NCBI GenBank assembly: GCA_003022685.1 | Contig: PXSV01000181.1 | Coordinates: forward strand, 1 to 12,759 | DNA length: 12,759 nucleotides | Source of the DNA: Halobacteriales archaeon SW_9_67_24 | Lineage (GTDB): Archaea > Halobacteriota > Halobacteria > Halobacteriales > Halococcaceae | Reading direction: 5' to 3' | Shown: positions 1 through 7,748 of the stretch, piece by piece | How positions within the stretch are numbered: position 1 is the first letter of the stretch | Layout of the letters: every line of letters begins with the position of its first letter | Notes under the pieces: model-generated | Seen by the model: the letters and a program-made list of their open reading frames with translations, nothing else | The model's database searches: none | Told to the model about the DNA's origin: nothing | Position numbers and translations under genes: made by a program

Positions 1-75
1 GGCCTGGATCTACTGCGAGTTCACAAGCGGAGAAGCCAGCGGAGGCGGACACGAGAAGGGCAGGCGCTCAGCCTG

Positions 76-93
76 GAAAACGGCCGAAAGAAT
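76..93 (-). terminator. Possible T-rich terminator after the surface-protein gene
   Basis: Immediately after the stop codon at 94-96, the minus strand reads ATTCTTTCGGCCGTTTTCC. Two short T-runs flank the self-complementary CGGCCG. Haloarchaeal termination generally uses T-rich tracts rather than strong hairpins, so this is a plausible but weak terminator. The rest of 1-93 shows no gene that can be supported: all forward frames are open or close without recognisable protein, and it may contain the tail of a gene from the left. Confidence 0.25.
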
Positions 94-1257
94 TCAGCCC
101 CGGACCGGCAGATACGCGAGCGCCGCGATGAGGATGGCAGCGAGGATGCTGATAACGGCAATCCCCCAGAGACCGAGGATCCGGTCGTGGAACTCCTCCT
201 GGTCGGCCAGTTGTTCCTGGTAGCCAGCGACGTCCCGCGAGAGCGTGACGGTGCTGTTGTTCGCGCCGAACTGTGGGACGTAGGTGGTGTTACCGACCGT
301 GAGGTTCTCGCCGGCCGCGATCTCGATCGATTCGTTTTGCGAGCCGGTCCACGCGAGCGACACGCCGGTCGTGTTGACGCCCGCGACGCTCGTGGAATTG
401 TTGCCGTACGGGAACGAGTCGCCGACGGAGACGTTCCGTGTCTCGGGCGTCGGTAGATACTTGTCGAGCGGCTGGGTCGTGCCGTTCCGATAGCGGACGT
501 ACTCGGTTCCGTTGTCCGTGGATAGCAGCGTGTTCGCGACATCCGAATCGGCTTGGAGTCGCTGGGTCACGTCGAACGTCTCGCGGAGCATGAACGACGT
601 GACATTCACGTCCGAGGCGTTCCCACCCGACGCGTTGCCGGCAGATGCGTTGCCACCGGAGGCGTTGGCGGAAGCGTTGCCGGTCGTGGTGTCGCCGGCG
701 GAAGCATTGCTGGTGGAGGCGTTTCCGGTGGATGCGTTGCCACCGGAGGCGTTGGCGATTACGACCCGGAAGCGCGTTCCTGCGGAGTCGTTGGTGTCAC
801 CGCTGGACGAAGCGTTGGTGTCGGTAGTGCCGGTAGTGCCGTTCGCGCCGGTGGTACCGTTCGCGCCTGGCGACGTGGTGCCGTCCGACTCAGTGTCAGT
901 GCCGCCCGCTGTGGTGCCGGCGCTCCCCGTCGTCGACGGGGCGGTGGTTTCGGCCGCGCCGCCACCGCCGGAGCCGTCCGGTGCCGGCCGGTAGGTCCCG
1001 TTCCGGAAGAGCAGCGTCGAGTTGTTCGCGAACGAGGTCGTGAAGCGGACCGACTCGTTCACCCGTGACAGTTCGCCGGAGCCCTCGCTGACGTTGACTG
1101 TCCACGCCTGGTCTCCGATGTCGAGGGTGTCCCCCGAGCTGTAGTTCTCGCCCTCGACCGAGACGTCCGGCTCCTCGGCCACCGTGAGCAGCGAGAACGC
1201 CCCGATGGCGATCACCACGAAGAAGACGACGTAGATCGCCGCAGCCCGTCGTTGCAT
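94..1257 (-). CDS. Membrane-anchored, probably heavily N-glycosylated surface protein (unknown family)
   Basis: This 387-residue protein starts with MQRRAAAIYVV. I chose that start because a TATA-like box lies about 27 bp upstream and the first hydrophobic segment (residues about 7-26) follows directly. A second membrane helix spans about 361-383, just before a short LPVRG tail. The region between is hydrophilic and should lie outside the cell. It contains a Gly/Ser/Thr-rich linker (about 93-161) and a repeat of nine NAS sequons (169-216). Well over twenty N-X-S/T sites are spread through the chain, which suits archaeal N-glycosylation. The ordered parts before and after (for example LLFRNGT, FRVVIAN, YVRYRNGT, YLPTPETR) look like a beta-rich extracellular domain that the low-complexity stretch has interrupted. 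I do not recognise a function; a cell-surface structural or processing role is possible. The longer reading frame beginning at 1419 adds a basic, non-conserved-looking leader and is not preferred. Confidence 0.8.
   Translation of the reverse strand: MQRRAAAIYVVFFVVIAIGAFSLLTVAEEPDVSVEGENYSSGDTLDIGDQAWTVNVSEGSGELSRVNESVRFTTSFANNSTLLFRNGTYRPAPDGSGGGGAAETTAPSTTGSAGTTAGGTDTESDGTTSPGANGTTGANGTTGTTDTNASSSGDTNDSAGTRFRVVIANASGGNASTGNASTSNASAGDTTTGNASANASGGNASAGNASGGNASDVNVTSFMLRETFDVTQRLQADSDVANTLLSTDNGTEYVRYRNGTTQPLDKYLPTPETRNVSVGDSFPYGNNSTSVAGVNTTGVSLAWTGSQNESIEIAAGENLTVGNTTYVPQFGANNSTVTLSRDVAGYQEQLADQEEFHDRILGLWGIAVISILAAILIAALAYLPVRG
610..753 (-). repeat. Tandem NAS-sequon minisatellite inside the surface-protein gene
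   Basis: Codons for residues 169-216 form nine NAS triplets, mostly separated by two residues (GG, TG, TS, AG), giving a unit close to 15 bp at the DNA level. On the plus strand, short variants of GCGTTGCCACCGGAG recur. The units are imperfect, so the array looks old or under selection for sequon density. Copy number could vary between strains by slippage. Confidence 0.8.
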
Positions 1258-1280
1258 ATCCGGCGCGAGGACTGCCCGCG

Positions 1281-1288
1281 GTTTAATC
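1281..1288 (-). promoter_or_regulatory. TATA-like box of the surface-protein gene
   Basis: The minus strand reads GATTAAAC here, centred about 27 bp upstream of the ATG at 1257. This is the spacing expected for a leaderless haloarchaeal transcript, and it supports the internal start rather than the upstream ATG at 1419. Confidence 0.5.
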
Positions 1289-1476
1289 GTTGCTTTTCGA
1301 CGGAAACGTCCTCCCGCGAGTCGGCTCATCGGCCGCAGACCGACCTCAAGAATCAAGGGTCGGGGCGCAGGAGACGTTCGCCATGCGGATCGAGAACAGT
1401 TGAGAACGGGTCGAACCACAGCGAAACCGACGTTGAGCCGGCCGGAGTGGGACGAACCGGCCCGTGGCTAGCAACG

Positions 1477-1482
1477 CTTTTG
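1477..1482 (+). promoter_or_regulatory. TATA-like box of the amidohydrolase gene
   Basis: CTTTTG is the only AT-rich element in the GC-rich leader, centred about 31 bp before the ATG at 1511. It fits a leaderless or nearly leaderless transcript. The divergent region 1258-1510 carries no other clear site. Confidence 0.35.
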
Positions 1483-1510
1483 TTCGTCGGCCGGCGACCG
1501 ATACCCCGTT

Positions 1511-2836
1511 ATGCTCCTCTCCGGCATCGTCGTCGCCGACGCGCACACGGTCGTTCGCGACGGCGCGATCGTGGTCGACGACGACCGGATCGCAGCCGTG
1601 GGCGACACAACGGAACTGGCGGAACGCTACCCCGATCACGCGACCGCCGAGTACGACGTACTCGCGCCAGGCCTCGTCGGCGGTCACATCCACTCGGTCC
1701 AGAGCGTGGGTCGGGGGATCGCGGACGACACCGCACTGCTCGACTGGCTGTTCGAGTACGTCCTCCCGATGGAGGCGGACCTCAACGCCGATGAAATGGA
1801 AGCTGCCGCCAGGTTGGGCTACCTCGAATGCATCGAAAGCGGGACGACGACCTGCATCGACCACCTCTCGGTTGCCCACGCCGACCGGGCGTTCGAGGCC
1901 GCCGGCGAGCTGGGGATCCGTGGACGGCTCGGGAAGGTCCTGATGGACCGGGGTGCGGACGCGCCCGACGAACTCGTGGAGAGGACCGACGCGGGGCTCG
2001 CCGAAAGCGAGCGGCTCATCCGGGAGTACCACGGCGCGTTCGACGACCGGATCCGATACGCGGTGACGCCACGGTTCGCGGTGAGCTGCTCCGAAGACTG
2101 TCTCCGCGGCGTGCGCGACCTCGCCGATCAGTACGACGGCGTGCGGATCCACACTCACGCGAGCGAGAACACGGAGGAGGTGGCGACCATCGAGCGCGAT
2201 ACCGGCCACCGCAACATCCACTGGCTCGACGAGGTGGGACTGACAGGCGAAGACGTCGTGCTTGCCCACTGCGTCCACACCGACGAGACCGAGCGTGAGG
2301 TGCTCGCCGAGACCGGTACCCACGTCACCTACTGCCCGTCCTCGAACATGAAACTCGCCTCGGGGATCGCGCCGATCCCGGAGTACCTCGATCGCGGGAT
2401 CAACGTCGCGCTCGGCAACGACGGGCCGCCCTGCAACAACACGCTCGATCCGTTCACCGAGATGCGCCAAGCGAGCCTGCTCGGGAAGGTCGACACCCGC
2501 GATCCCACGACCCTCCCCGCCGAGACGGTGTTCGAGATGGCGACGGTGAACGGTGCGGCCGCAGCCGGATTCGAGCGAGTCGGCAAGCTCAAAGAAGGCT
2601 GGAAGGCCGACATCGTCGGTCTCTCGACTGATCTCACGCGCGCGACGCCGCTGTACGACGTGCTCTCCCATCTCGTCTTTGCGGCCCACGGCGACGACGT
2701 CACGTTCACGATGGTCGATGGCGAGGTGCTCTACGAGGACGGCGAACTCACCGTGGCCGACGCCCCGGCGATCCGCGAGGAAGCGCGTCGCGTGGCTCGT
2801 GACCTCGACACAGCCGCCAACGAGTCGATACCGTGA
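1511..2836 (+). CDS. Amidohydrolase, adenosine/SAH deaminase-like (TRZ/ATZ group)
   Basis: A 441-residue metal-dependent hydrolase, the usual length for the cytosine deaminase/chlorohydrolase branch of the amidohydrolase superfamily. Metal and catalytic residues are visible: H59 and H61 in GGHIHS, H216 and E219 in HTHASE, H253 in LAHCVH, and D304 in LGNDGPPCNN. The N-terminal part of the composite beta domain (LLSGIVVADAHT) and the C-terminal part (KEGWKADIVGL, TMVDGEVLYED) frame the barrel. In haloarchaea such proteins are usually annotated as 5'-deoxyadenosine, methylthioadenosine or S-adenosylhomocysteine deaminases, i.e. purine salvage. A guanine- or cytosine-type substrate cannot be excluded from sequence. 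GGHIHS differs somewhat from the common NxHxH form. The gene stands alone, divergent from the surface protein and 204 bp before the next gene. Confidence 0.85.
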   Translation: MLLSGIVVADAHTVVRDGAIVVDDDRIAAVGDTTELAERYPDHATAEYDVLAPGLVGGHIHSVQSVGRGIADDTALLDWLFEYVLPMEADLNADEMEAAARLGYLECIESGTTTCIDHLSVAHADRAFEAAGELGIRGRLGKVLMDRGADAPDELVERTDAGLAESERLIREYHGAFDDRIRYAVTPRFAVSCSEDCLRGVRDLADQYDGVRIHTHASENTEEVATIERDTGHRNIHWLDEVGLTGEDVVLAHCVHTDETEREVLAETGTHVTYCPSSNMKLASGIAPIPEYLDRGINVALGNDGPPCNNTLDPFTEMRQASLLGKVDTRDPTTLPAETVFEMATVNGAAAAGFERVGKLKEGWKADIVGLSTDLTRATPLYDVLSHLVFAAHGDDVTFTMVDGEVLYEDGELTVADAPAIREEARRVARDLDTAANESIP

Positions 2837-3040
2837 CCGAGACCCCGACAGGGCGGCGCGTGGAACGCTCGCAATCGTCCGTACCGGCGGTCGCGACGCC
2901 GGTGCTTTCTTAGCCCTCAGCCGAAACTGATGGGTCCGCAACCGGATGTCGTCGTCGTGGTTCCGGTAGGGTCGTTGCTCGGCGGGGGGCGGGCGAACGC
3001 CAGCAACGAACTAATGTGCATCGTGAGTATAGCCCGGCGC

Positions 3041-4594
3041 ATGCAGACCGCAGCGGACCTCCTCGTCGACTGTCTTGAAGTCGAAGGGGTCGAGCACGTC
3101 TTCGGTCTCCCCGGCGAGGAGCTGGAGGACCTCCTCTTCTCGCTCCGTGACTCCTCGATCGAGTTCGTCCCCGTCCGTCACGAGCAGGGCGCGGCGTTCA
3201 TGGCCGACGTCTACGGTCGGCTCACCGGCGAGGCGGGCGTCTGTCTCATGACGGGCGTCGCCGACGCCCAACTCGACAAGAGCCCCGTCGTGGCGATCAC
3301 CGGCCAGGGTGGGCTCGAACGCCTCCATCAGGAGAGCCACCAGAAGCTCGATGTCGTCGACACCTTCGAGCCGATCGTAAAGTGGAACACCCAGCTCTCG
3401 GACCCCGAGATCGTCCATGAGTCGGTCCGCAAGGCGTTCAAGCTGGCCGAGCACGAGAAGCCCGGCGCGACCCACCTCGAAATCCCGGAGGACGTCGCCG
3501 CCACGGAGACCGACGTCGCGCCGCTCGAACGCCGGAGCAGGATCCGGCGGCCGAGTCCCGACGAAACGGCGGTCGAGCGCGCCGTCGAGCTGCTGAGCGA
3601 CGCCGACCGGCCGATCGTGCTCGCGGGCAACGGGGCGATCCGCACTCGGGCCTCGGAACGCCTCCGATCGTTCGTCGACGAAACCGACCTCCCCGTGGTC
3701 GCGACCTACATGGGCAAGGGCGCGGTCTCGGACGACGACGAGCACTCGTTGTTCACCCTCGATTCCGGGCCCGACGGGGACGCCGCCCGCGCGATCGAGC
3801 GAAGCGACGCCGTGCTCGCGGTCGGGTACGACATCGCCGAGCACGATCCCGAAAACTGGAATCCGGCGGGCGACAAGCGGATCGTCCACCTCGACTTCGA
3901 GCCGGCCGAGGTGTACGAACACTACAACCCGAACGTCGAGATCGTCTGTGACGTGTCGGCGGGCCTGCGCGCGATCCAGGCGGACGGCGAGCCGATCGGG
4001 ACCGATCCCGAGTGGTATGCCGACGTTCGCGAGGGGATCGTCGAAAGCGTCACCCGCCGACCCGCATCCGACGAGCCGTTCTCGGTCCGCCGGACGCTCC
4101 CTCTTCTCCGGGACGCGATGGCCGACGAGGACGTGCTGCTCTCGGACACGGGCAGCCACAAGATGGCGATCGCCCAGAACTACGTGACCTGCGAGCCGAA
4201 CACCTGCATCATCTCGAACGGGTTGGCGACGATGGGGATCTCGGTCCCCGGCGCGGTCGCCGCCGACCTCGCGATCGACGGCGACGTGGTGGCTGCCACC
4301 GGCGACGGCGGATTTCTGATGAACGCCGCCGAGATCGAGACCGCGACCAGGCTCGACTGTTCGTTCACGATCCTGCTGTTCAACGACGACGACTACGGCC
4401 TGATCTCCGAAAAGCAGGCCGAACACCGCGGCGAGAGTACGGGGACTCGACTCACCAACCCCGAGTTCGTGGCGTTCGCCGAGAGTTTCGGGATCGAGGG
4501 CTACCGCCCCGGGACGTGGGACCAACTCGACGATCTCCTCGATCGGGTGGTTCCCGCGGACGAGATGGCCCTCATCGAGGTCCCGGTCGAGTAA
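3041..4594 (+). CDS. Acetolactate synthase-like ThDP enzyme with a missing GPGATN loop
   Basis: A 517-residue thiamine diphosphate enzyme of the acetolactate synthase large-subunit/pyruvate oxidase family. I chose the start at MQTAADLLVDCLEVEG, where family similarity begins; the in-frame ATG at 2930 adds 37 unrelated residues. The N-terminal PYR domain has VFGLPGEE and the catalytic glutamate E48 in RHEQG. The middle domain spans roughly 175-330. The PP domain has the cofactor/Mg motif from GDGGFLMN (421-428) to FNDDDYG (448-454). Family members normally read like VCLxTxGPGATNLxTGxADA. Here C68-L69 runs straight into M70-T71-G72-V73-A74-D75, so about ten residues containing GPGATN are absent while the frame is kept. 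The enzyme is probably impaired if the sequence is correct. The family would join two pyruvates to 2-acetolactate or a related 2-oxoacid; no IlvN-like regulatory subunit is adjacent. Confidence 0.8.
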   Translation: MQTAADLLVDCLEVEGVEHVFGLPGEELEDLLFSLRDSSIEFVPVRHEQGAAFMADVYGRLTGEAGVCLMTGVADAQLDKSPVVAITGQGGLERLHQESHQKLDVVDTFEPIVKWNTQLSDPEIVHESVRKAFKLAEHEKPGATHLEIPEDVAATETDVAPLERRSRIRRPSPDETAVERAVELLSDADRPIVLAGNGAIRTRASERLRSFVDETDLPVVATYMGKGAVSDDDEHSLFTLDSGPDGDAARAIERSDAVLAVGYDIAEHDPENWNPAGDKRIVHLDFEPAEVYEHYNPNVEIVCDVSAGLRAIQADGEPIGTDPEWYADVREGIVESVTRRPASDEPFSVRRTLPLLRDAMADEDVLLSDTGSHKMAIAQNYVTCEPNTCIISNGLATMGISVPGAVAADLAIDGDVVAATGDGGFLMNAAEIETATRLDCSFTILLFNDDDYGLISEKQAEHRGESTGTRLTNPEFVAFAESFGIEGYRPGTWDQLDDLLDRVVPADEMALIEVPVE

Positions 4595-4659
4595 CGGCCC
4601 GTCGGCGCGGTCGAAATCGCTGAACCGCAAGCGTGGCGACGGACCGACGACCGACGGAC

Positions 4660-5352
4660 TCAGTCGAGCCGGTCGACGTCCGCCCGACGATCGACATCGC
4701 GCAGAACGCCTGGATCGTCGGTCGCGACGAGGGCCCCGTCGTCGCTGCCGAGGATCAGCTCTCGCCCCCCAGTATCGCCCTCGATCGTTGCGAGCGAATC
4801 GAAGTGAACCGCGTCGAACAAGGTCGGGTTGCCGCGCTTTCGGTCGTACGCTGCCGCAAGGATCGTGCCGTGGCCGGCGGCGTACGCCCGAAGCAAGCGT
4901 TCGATCGAGTCCGGATCGACGCGCGGCATGTCTCCGAGCGCGAAGACCGCCGCGTCCCAGCCGCGCTCGCGAGCGGCCACCACGCCCGCGTGGACCGACG
5001 TGCTCTGGCCCGCAGCGTAGTCGTCGTTCGTCGCGAACCCGACGTCGAGCCCCGAGAGCGCCTCGCGGACCGCGCTCGCCTCGTGGCCCACAACGACCAC
5101 GACCGCCTCAACGGGACTCGCGAGCGCCGACGCCGCCGCGCGCCGCACCAGGGGCTCGCCCTCGATTTCGGCGAGAAGCTTGTTCGCGTCCCCGAATCGG
5201 CTGCTCGTCCCCGCGGCAAGCACGACACAGCCGACCCGGCCGGTGGGAACCGGCGCATCCACGAGGTCGTCGGCAGTCACGATCGGCAGGTCGACAGCCG
5301 AGTCGCTCACGCCGCTCGTCTCGTCGCCCGTGTCGTTCGAATCGTCCGTCAT
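4660..5352 (-). CDS. MobA/MocA-like nucleotidyltransferase
   Basis: About 230 residues from the chosen start MTDDSNDTGDE. The nucleotidyltransferase core begins near residue 39: the signature LAAGTSSRFGDANKLL (45-60) binds NTP. ALGDMP (138-143) carries the metal-binding aspartate. GNPTLF (174-179) and GDTGGR (192-197) are typical of the MobA-like NTP transferase domain, closest in style to molybdenum-cofactor cytidylyltransferase MocA. The first ~38 residues are an acidic, probably disordered haloarchaeal extension. Upstream in-frame ATGs at 5397 and 5541 would add basic, non-family sequence, and the 5541 start would run into cofH. The gene follows cofH on the same strand after 127 bp, so co-transcription is possible, although a palindrome in the gap suggests its own control. 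The precise cofactor (CTP/GTP, Mo-molybdopterin or other) is not shown by the sequence. Confidence 0.8.
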   Translation of the reverse strand: MTDDSNDTGDETSGVSDSAVDLPIVTADDLVDAPVPTGRVGCVVLAAGTSSRFGDANKLLAEIEGEPLVRRAAASALASPVEAVVVVVGHEASAVREALSGLDVGFATNDDYAAGQSTSVHAGVVAARERGWDAAVFALGDMPRVDPDSIERLLRAYAAGHGTILAAAYDRKRGNPTLFDAVHFDSLATIEGDTGGRELILGSDDGALVATDDPGVLRDVDRRADVDRLD

Positions 5353-5385
5353 TCGTGTCCCCCGTGAACGAAAGCGGTCCCGCTC

Positions 5386-5400
5386 CACATGAATCATGTG
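5386..5400. promoter_or_regulatory. Perfect 15-bp palindrome, candidate operator
   Basis: CACATGAATCATGTG is a perfect inverted repeat (7 + 1 + 7). It lies 34-48 bp upstream of the preferred start of the nucleotidyltransferase gene, in the gap after cofH. Flanking TCCCG (5378-5382) and CGGGA (5401-5405) add a second, asymmetrically spaced pair of arms. The position fits a dimeric regulator next to the core promoter. No clear TATA box is visible for this gene. Confidence 0.45.
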
Positions 5401-5479
5401 CGGGAACGAGGGGAAGAACGCCGGGTACGTCGAGTGTCTCCACAACGGCGCGATCGATACGGAATCGGAGAACGGGAGA

Positions 5480-6841
5480 TCAAGAAAGCAGCGGCGTCCC
5501 ATCGGCGCGCGGGCCGAGCGTCGGACCGATCGGATCGGCATCGAAGTCGATCCGCCGGCGTTCCTCGTAGTCCATCGAGCGCTCGACCGGAATCCGGCCG
5601 ATGGCAGAGATCATTTCGGCGTAGTCGGCGAACGACCGGAACTCGCCGTAGCTCCCGCCGGCGCGCTTCGTGATCTCCTCGGAGAGGATGGTCCCCATGA
5701 AGTCGTCCGCGCCGCAGTTGAGAAGTTTCAACCCCTTCTCGTCGCCGAACTTCACCCAGCTCGACTGGATGTGCTCGACGTTGTCGAGGAACAACCGGGA
5801 GACGGCGATCAGGAGCTCGTCCTCCGCGTCGCTCGCGCCGCCCGTAACGATCCCGCGTTCGTACAGCGGCGTCTGCTGGTGGATGAACGAAAGGGGAACG
5901 AACTCGGTGATCGCGCCGGTATGGTCCTGGAGCCGACGGATCCGGTCGAGATGCTTCACTCGATGACGCTCGTTCTCGACGTGGCCGTACATCATGGTCG
6001 CCGTGACGGGCAACCCCGCCGCGACCGCACCCTCCATCGCCGCGACCCACTCCCCGGAGTCGATCTTGCCTGGACAGATGACGTCGCGCACCTCGTCGAC
6101 GAGAATCTCGGCAGCAGTGCCGGGGGCCGAATCGAGGCCGGCGTCGGCGAGCCGGCGGTAGACGGTCTCGTAGCTCCGATCGGTGCCCCGATTCGCGTGG
6201 TAAGCCTCCTCCGGAGTCATCGAGTGGAGGTGGACGTCCCCGACCGACATCGCCTCCATCTGCTCGATGTAGGTGCCTGGCGGCGTCTCGTACTGCTCCG
6301 GTGGTTTGTAGTTCACGTCGCTCGCCGGGCTGTCGAACGACCCGAGGATCTCGTGGTGTTCGTCGTCGAGCGCGAGGCCTGGATGCAGCCCCGAGACGGA
6401 CGTCACCTCCGAGACGCCACGTTCGACGGCGTCGCGGACGGTTTCGCGCGACTCCTGGGTGGTTTTCGTGAAGCCGGCATGCTCGGTCTCGGAGCCGGTC
6501 TCGAAGTTCGCGGCGGTGTCCTTGAAGTTGCAGAACAGACAACCGGTGTTGCACGCGGTGGTGACGTTGTTGTTCAGGTTCGCGACGAACGTGACTTCCT
6601 CGCCGACGACATCGGCACGACGGCGGTCGGCGGCCGCCAAGACCCGTTCCTTCCGCTCGGGGTCGATCCCGGCGATGTCGGCACCTGTCGTGATGAGCGC
6701 CACCCCGTCCTCGATCGAGAGGCGCTCGCCGTCGCGCGCCTTCGCGAGCGCGTTCTCGAACGCCTGGTCGGTTTCGGGGGTGTGATCGAACGCGAACGAG
6801 TCGGAACCCCCTGGGACGACACTGTTTGCGCGATCAGCCAT
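5480..6841 (-). CDS. cofH: CofH, F0 synthase subunit 2 (coenzyme F420 biosynthesis)
   Basis: A 453-residue radical SAM protein. The [4Fe-4S] motif CNTGCLFC gives C97, C101 and C104 (CX3CX2C), preceded by VANLNNNVTTA. Downstream segments typical of CofH are HSMTPEEAYHA, PGTAAEILVDEVR, MMYGHVENERHRVKHL and EFVPLSFIHQQTPLY. CofH transfers the 4-hydroxybenzyl part of tyrosine to 5-amino-6-ribitylaminouracil. CofG then closes the 8-hydroxy-5-deazaflavin ring to give F0, the chromophore of coenzyme F420. No cofG is in the window. A TATA-like box 27 bp before the ATG supports this start and a leaderless transcript. The gene diverges from the RidA gene (117 bp apart) and is followed on the same strand by the nucleotidyltransferase. 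The sequence appears complete, with a somewhat extended N-terminus. Confidence 0.95.
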   Translation of the reverse strand: MADRANSVVPGGSDSFAFDHTPETDQAFENALAKARDGERLSIEDGVALITTGADIAGIDPERKERVLAAADRRRADVVGEEVTFVANLNNNVTTACNTGCLFCNFKDTAANFETGSETEHAGFTKTTQESRETVRDAVERGVSEVTSVSGLHPGLALDDEHHEILGSFDSPASDVNYKPPEQYETPPGTYIEQMEAMSVGDVHLHSMTPEEAYHANRGTDRSYETVYRRLADAGLDSAPGTAAEILVDEVRDVICPGKIDSGEWVAAMEGAVAAGLPVTATMMYGHVENERHRVKHLDRIRRLQDHTGAITEFVPLSFIHQQTPLYERGIVTGGASDAEDELLIAVSRLFLDNVEHIQSSWVKFGDEKGLKLLNCGADDFMGTILSEEITKRAGGSYGEFRSFADYAEMISAIGRIPVERSMDYEERRRIDFDADPIGPTLGPRADGTPLLS

Positions 6842-6864
6842 ACGTCGTCCAGCGCGTCGCGTCC

Positions 6865-6870
6865 CATAAA
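6865..6870 (-). promoter_or_regulatory. TATA-like box of cofH
   Basis: The minus strand reads TTTATG, centred about 27 bp upstream of the cofH ATG at 6841, in an otherwise GC-rich leader. This is typical spacing for a leaderless haloarchaeal transcript. Confidence 0.55.
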
Positions 6871-6928
6871 GTTGCGCGTCACCGTGCTCATCGCGTTCGA
6901 CTGCCCGTCGATGAGATGCCCCGGAAGC

Positions 6929-6934
6929 GTTAAC
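6929..6934 (+). promoter_or_regulatory. TATA-like box of the RidA gene
   Basis: GTTAAC is centred about 28 bp before the GTG start at 6959. It is the only AT-rich element in that interval and agrees with the chosen start. Confidence 0.5.
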
Positions 6935-6958
6935 CCGAGTGGGCGAGAGGGTGGGCGC

Positions 6959-7336
6959 GTGAAGCGCATCATCGGTACCGAGGACGCACCGGCGGCGGTC
7001 GGCGCGTACAGTCAGGCAACCACGAACGGCGGCCTCGTCTTCACCGCGGGCCAGATCCCGTTCACGCCCGAGGGAGAGTCACTCGCCGACGAATCGATCG
7101 CGACCCAGACCGAACGGGCCCTCTCGAACGTCGAAGCGATCCTCGCCGAGGAGGGACTCGACATGAGCGACGTGCTCAAGACGACGATCCTCCTCGCCGA
7201 CATCGACGACTTCGACGAGATGAACGAGACCTACGGCGGGTTCTTCGACGACGAACCGCCAGCCAGAAGCGCCGTCGAGGTCGGAAACCTCCCGAAAGGG
7301 GTCGGGGTCGAGATCGAAGCCATCGCCACGCAGTGA
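6959..7336 (+). CDS. ridA: RidA-family enamine/imine deaminase
   Basis: A 125-residue protein beginning at GTG (VKRIIGTEDAP), the standard length of the RidA (YjgF/YER057c/UK114) family. Family landmarks are present: GAYSQA (15-20), FTAGQIP (28-34), the arginine R103 in PARSAVEV that binds the substrate carboxylate, and GVEIEAIA (116-123) with the conserved glutamate region. RidA proteins form trimers. They hydrolyse reactive 2-aminoacrylate and related enamines released by pyridoxal-phosphate enzymes, so they protect central metabolism in the cytoplasm. The upstream TATA-like element at the right distance supports the GTG start. It diverges from cofH, a neighbour with no obvious functional link, and is followed by a long gene-free gap. 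Confidence 0.93.
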   Translation: MKRIIGTEDAPAAVGAYSQATTNGGLVFTAGQIPFTPEGESLADESIATQTERALSNVEAILAEEGLDMSDVLKTTILLADIDDFDEMNETYGGFFDDEPPARSAVEVGNLPKGVGVEIEAIATQ

Positions 7337-7646
7337 TCGGACGCCGTTCCACCGCGTTTCCGACGGCGACCCTGTACGGCCATCGATTTCGGTCGTGACG
7401 GGTTCGATATCTCCTGCGGTCAGGTCGGAGCGGAGCGCTCGACGATTCGGGATAGCGAACGGGCGAGGGACTCACTTCCATCATAACTGGCTGCTCGAAT
7501 TCGTCGCGGGAAATCGGCCGCGAACCGGGGGATGACCCTTCCGAACCACGATTTGAGTACGTGTCGTGATTGTCGGCTTCGTAGTGAGGCTTGTCCGGGT
7601 TTTCGTCGAATGGTCGCGATTTCCAGCATGAACCCGGCATCGGCTG

Positions 7647-7748
7647 ATACTGTCGAACAGAAGTACGTAAATACCGAGTGCGGATGAACGACTAGCCGGC
7701 AGATCGATACCTGAACCGGATCCGCGGGACAGCCCTGTCCGACAGTAC
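7647..7748. repeat. Palindrome-ended ~103-bp element, copy A
   Basis: Begins ATACTGTCGAACAG and ends CTGTCCGACAGTAC. The two ends are inverted repeats of each other (about 12 of 14 bases). The right end is itself a palindrome (CTGTC-C-GACAG) and is preceded by GGGACAG, giving alternating GACAG/CTGTC/GACAG arms. It is about 83% identical by eye to copy B in the same orientation. No target-site duplication is evident. It could be a MITE-like non-autonomous element, a protein-binding array or a small RNA locus. Confidence 0.6.

Noticed and set aside
610..753. Possible CRISPR-like array because of regularly spaced short repeats
   Set aside because: The repeats are coding, imperfect, about 15 bp long and without unique spacers; they encode NAS sequons.
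3011..4630. Long minus-strand open frame opposite the ThDP enzyme (and a similar one opposite the amidohydrolase, 1346-2941)
   Set aside because: These are antisense shadows produced by high GC codon usage. Their products are Arg/His/Val-rich with no recognisable domains, whereas the plus-strand proteins match known families.
7395..7420. GGGTTCGATATC resembling a tRNA T-arm
   Set aside because: The flanks do not pair as a T stem and no acceptor or anticodon arm can be built around it.
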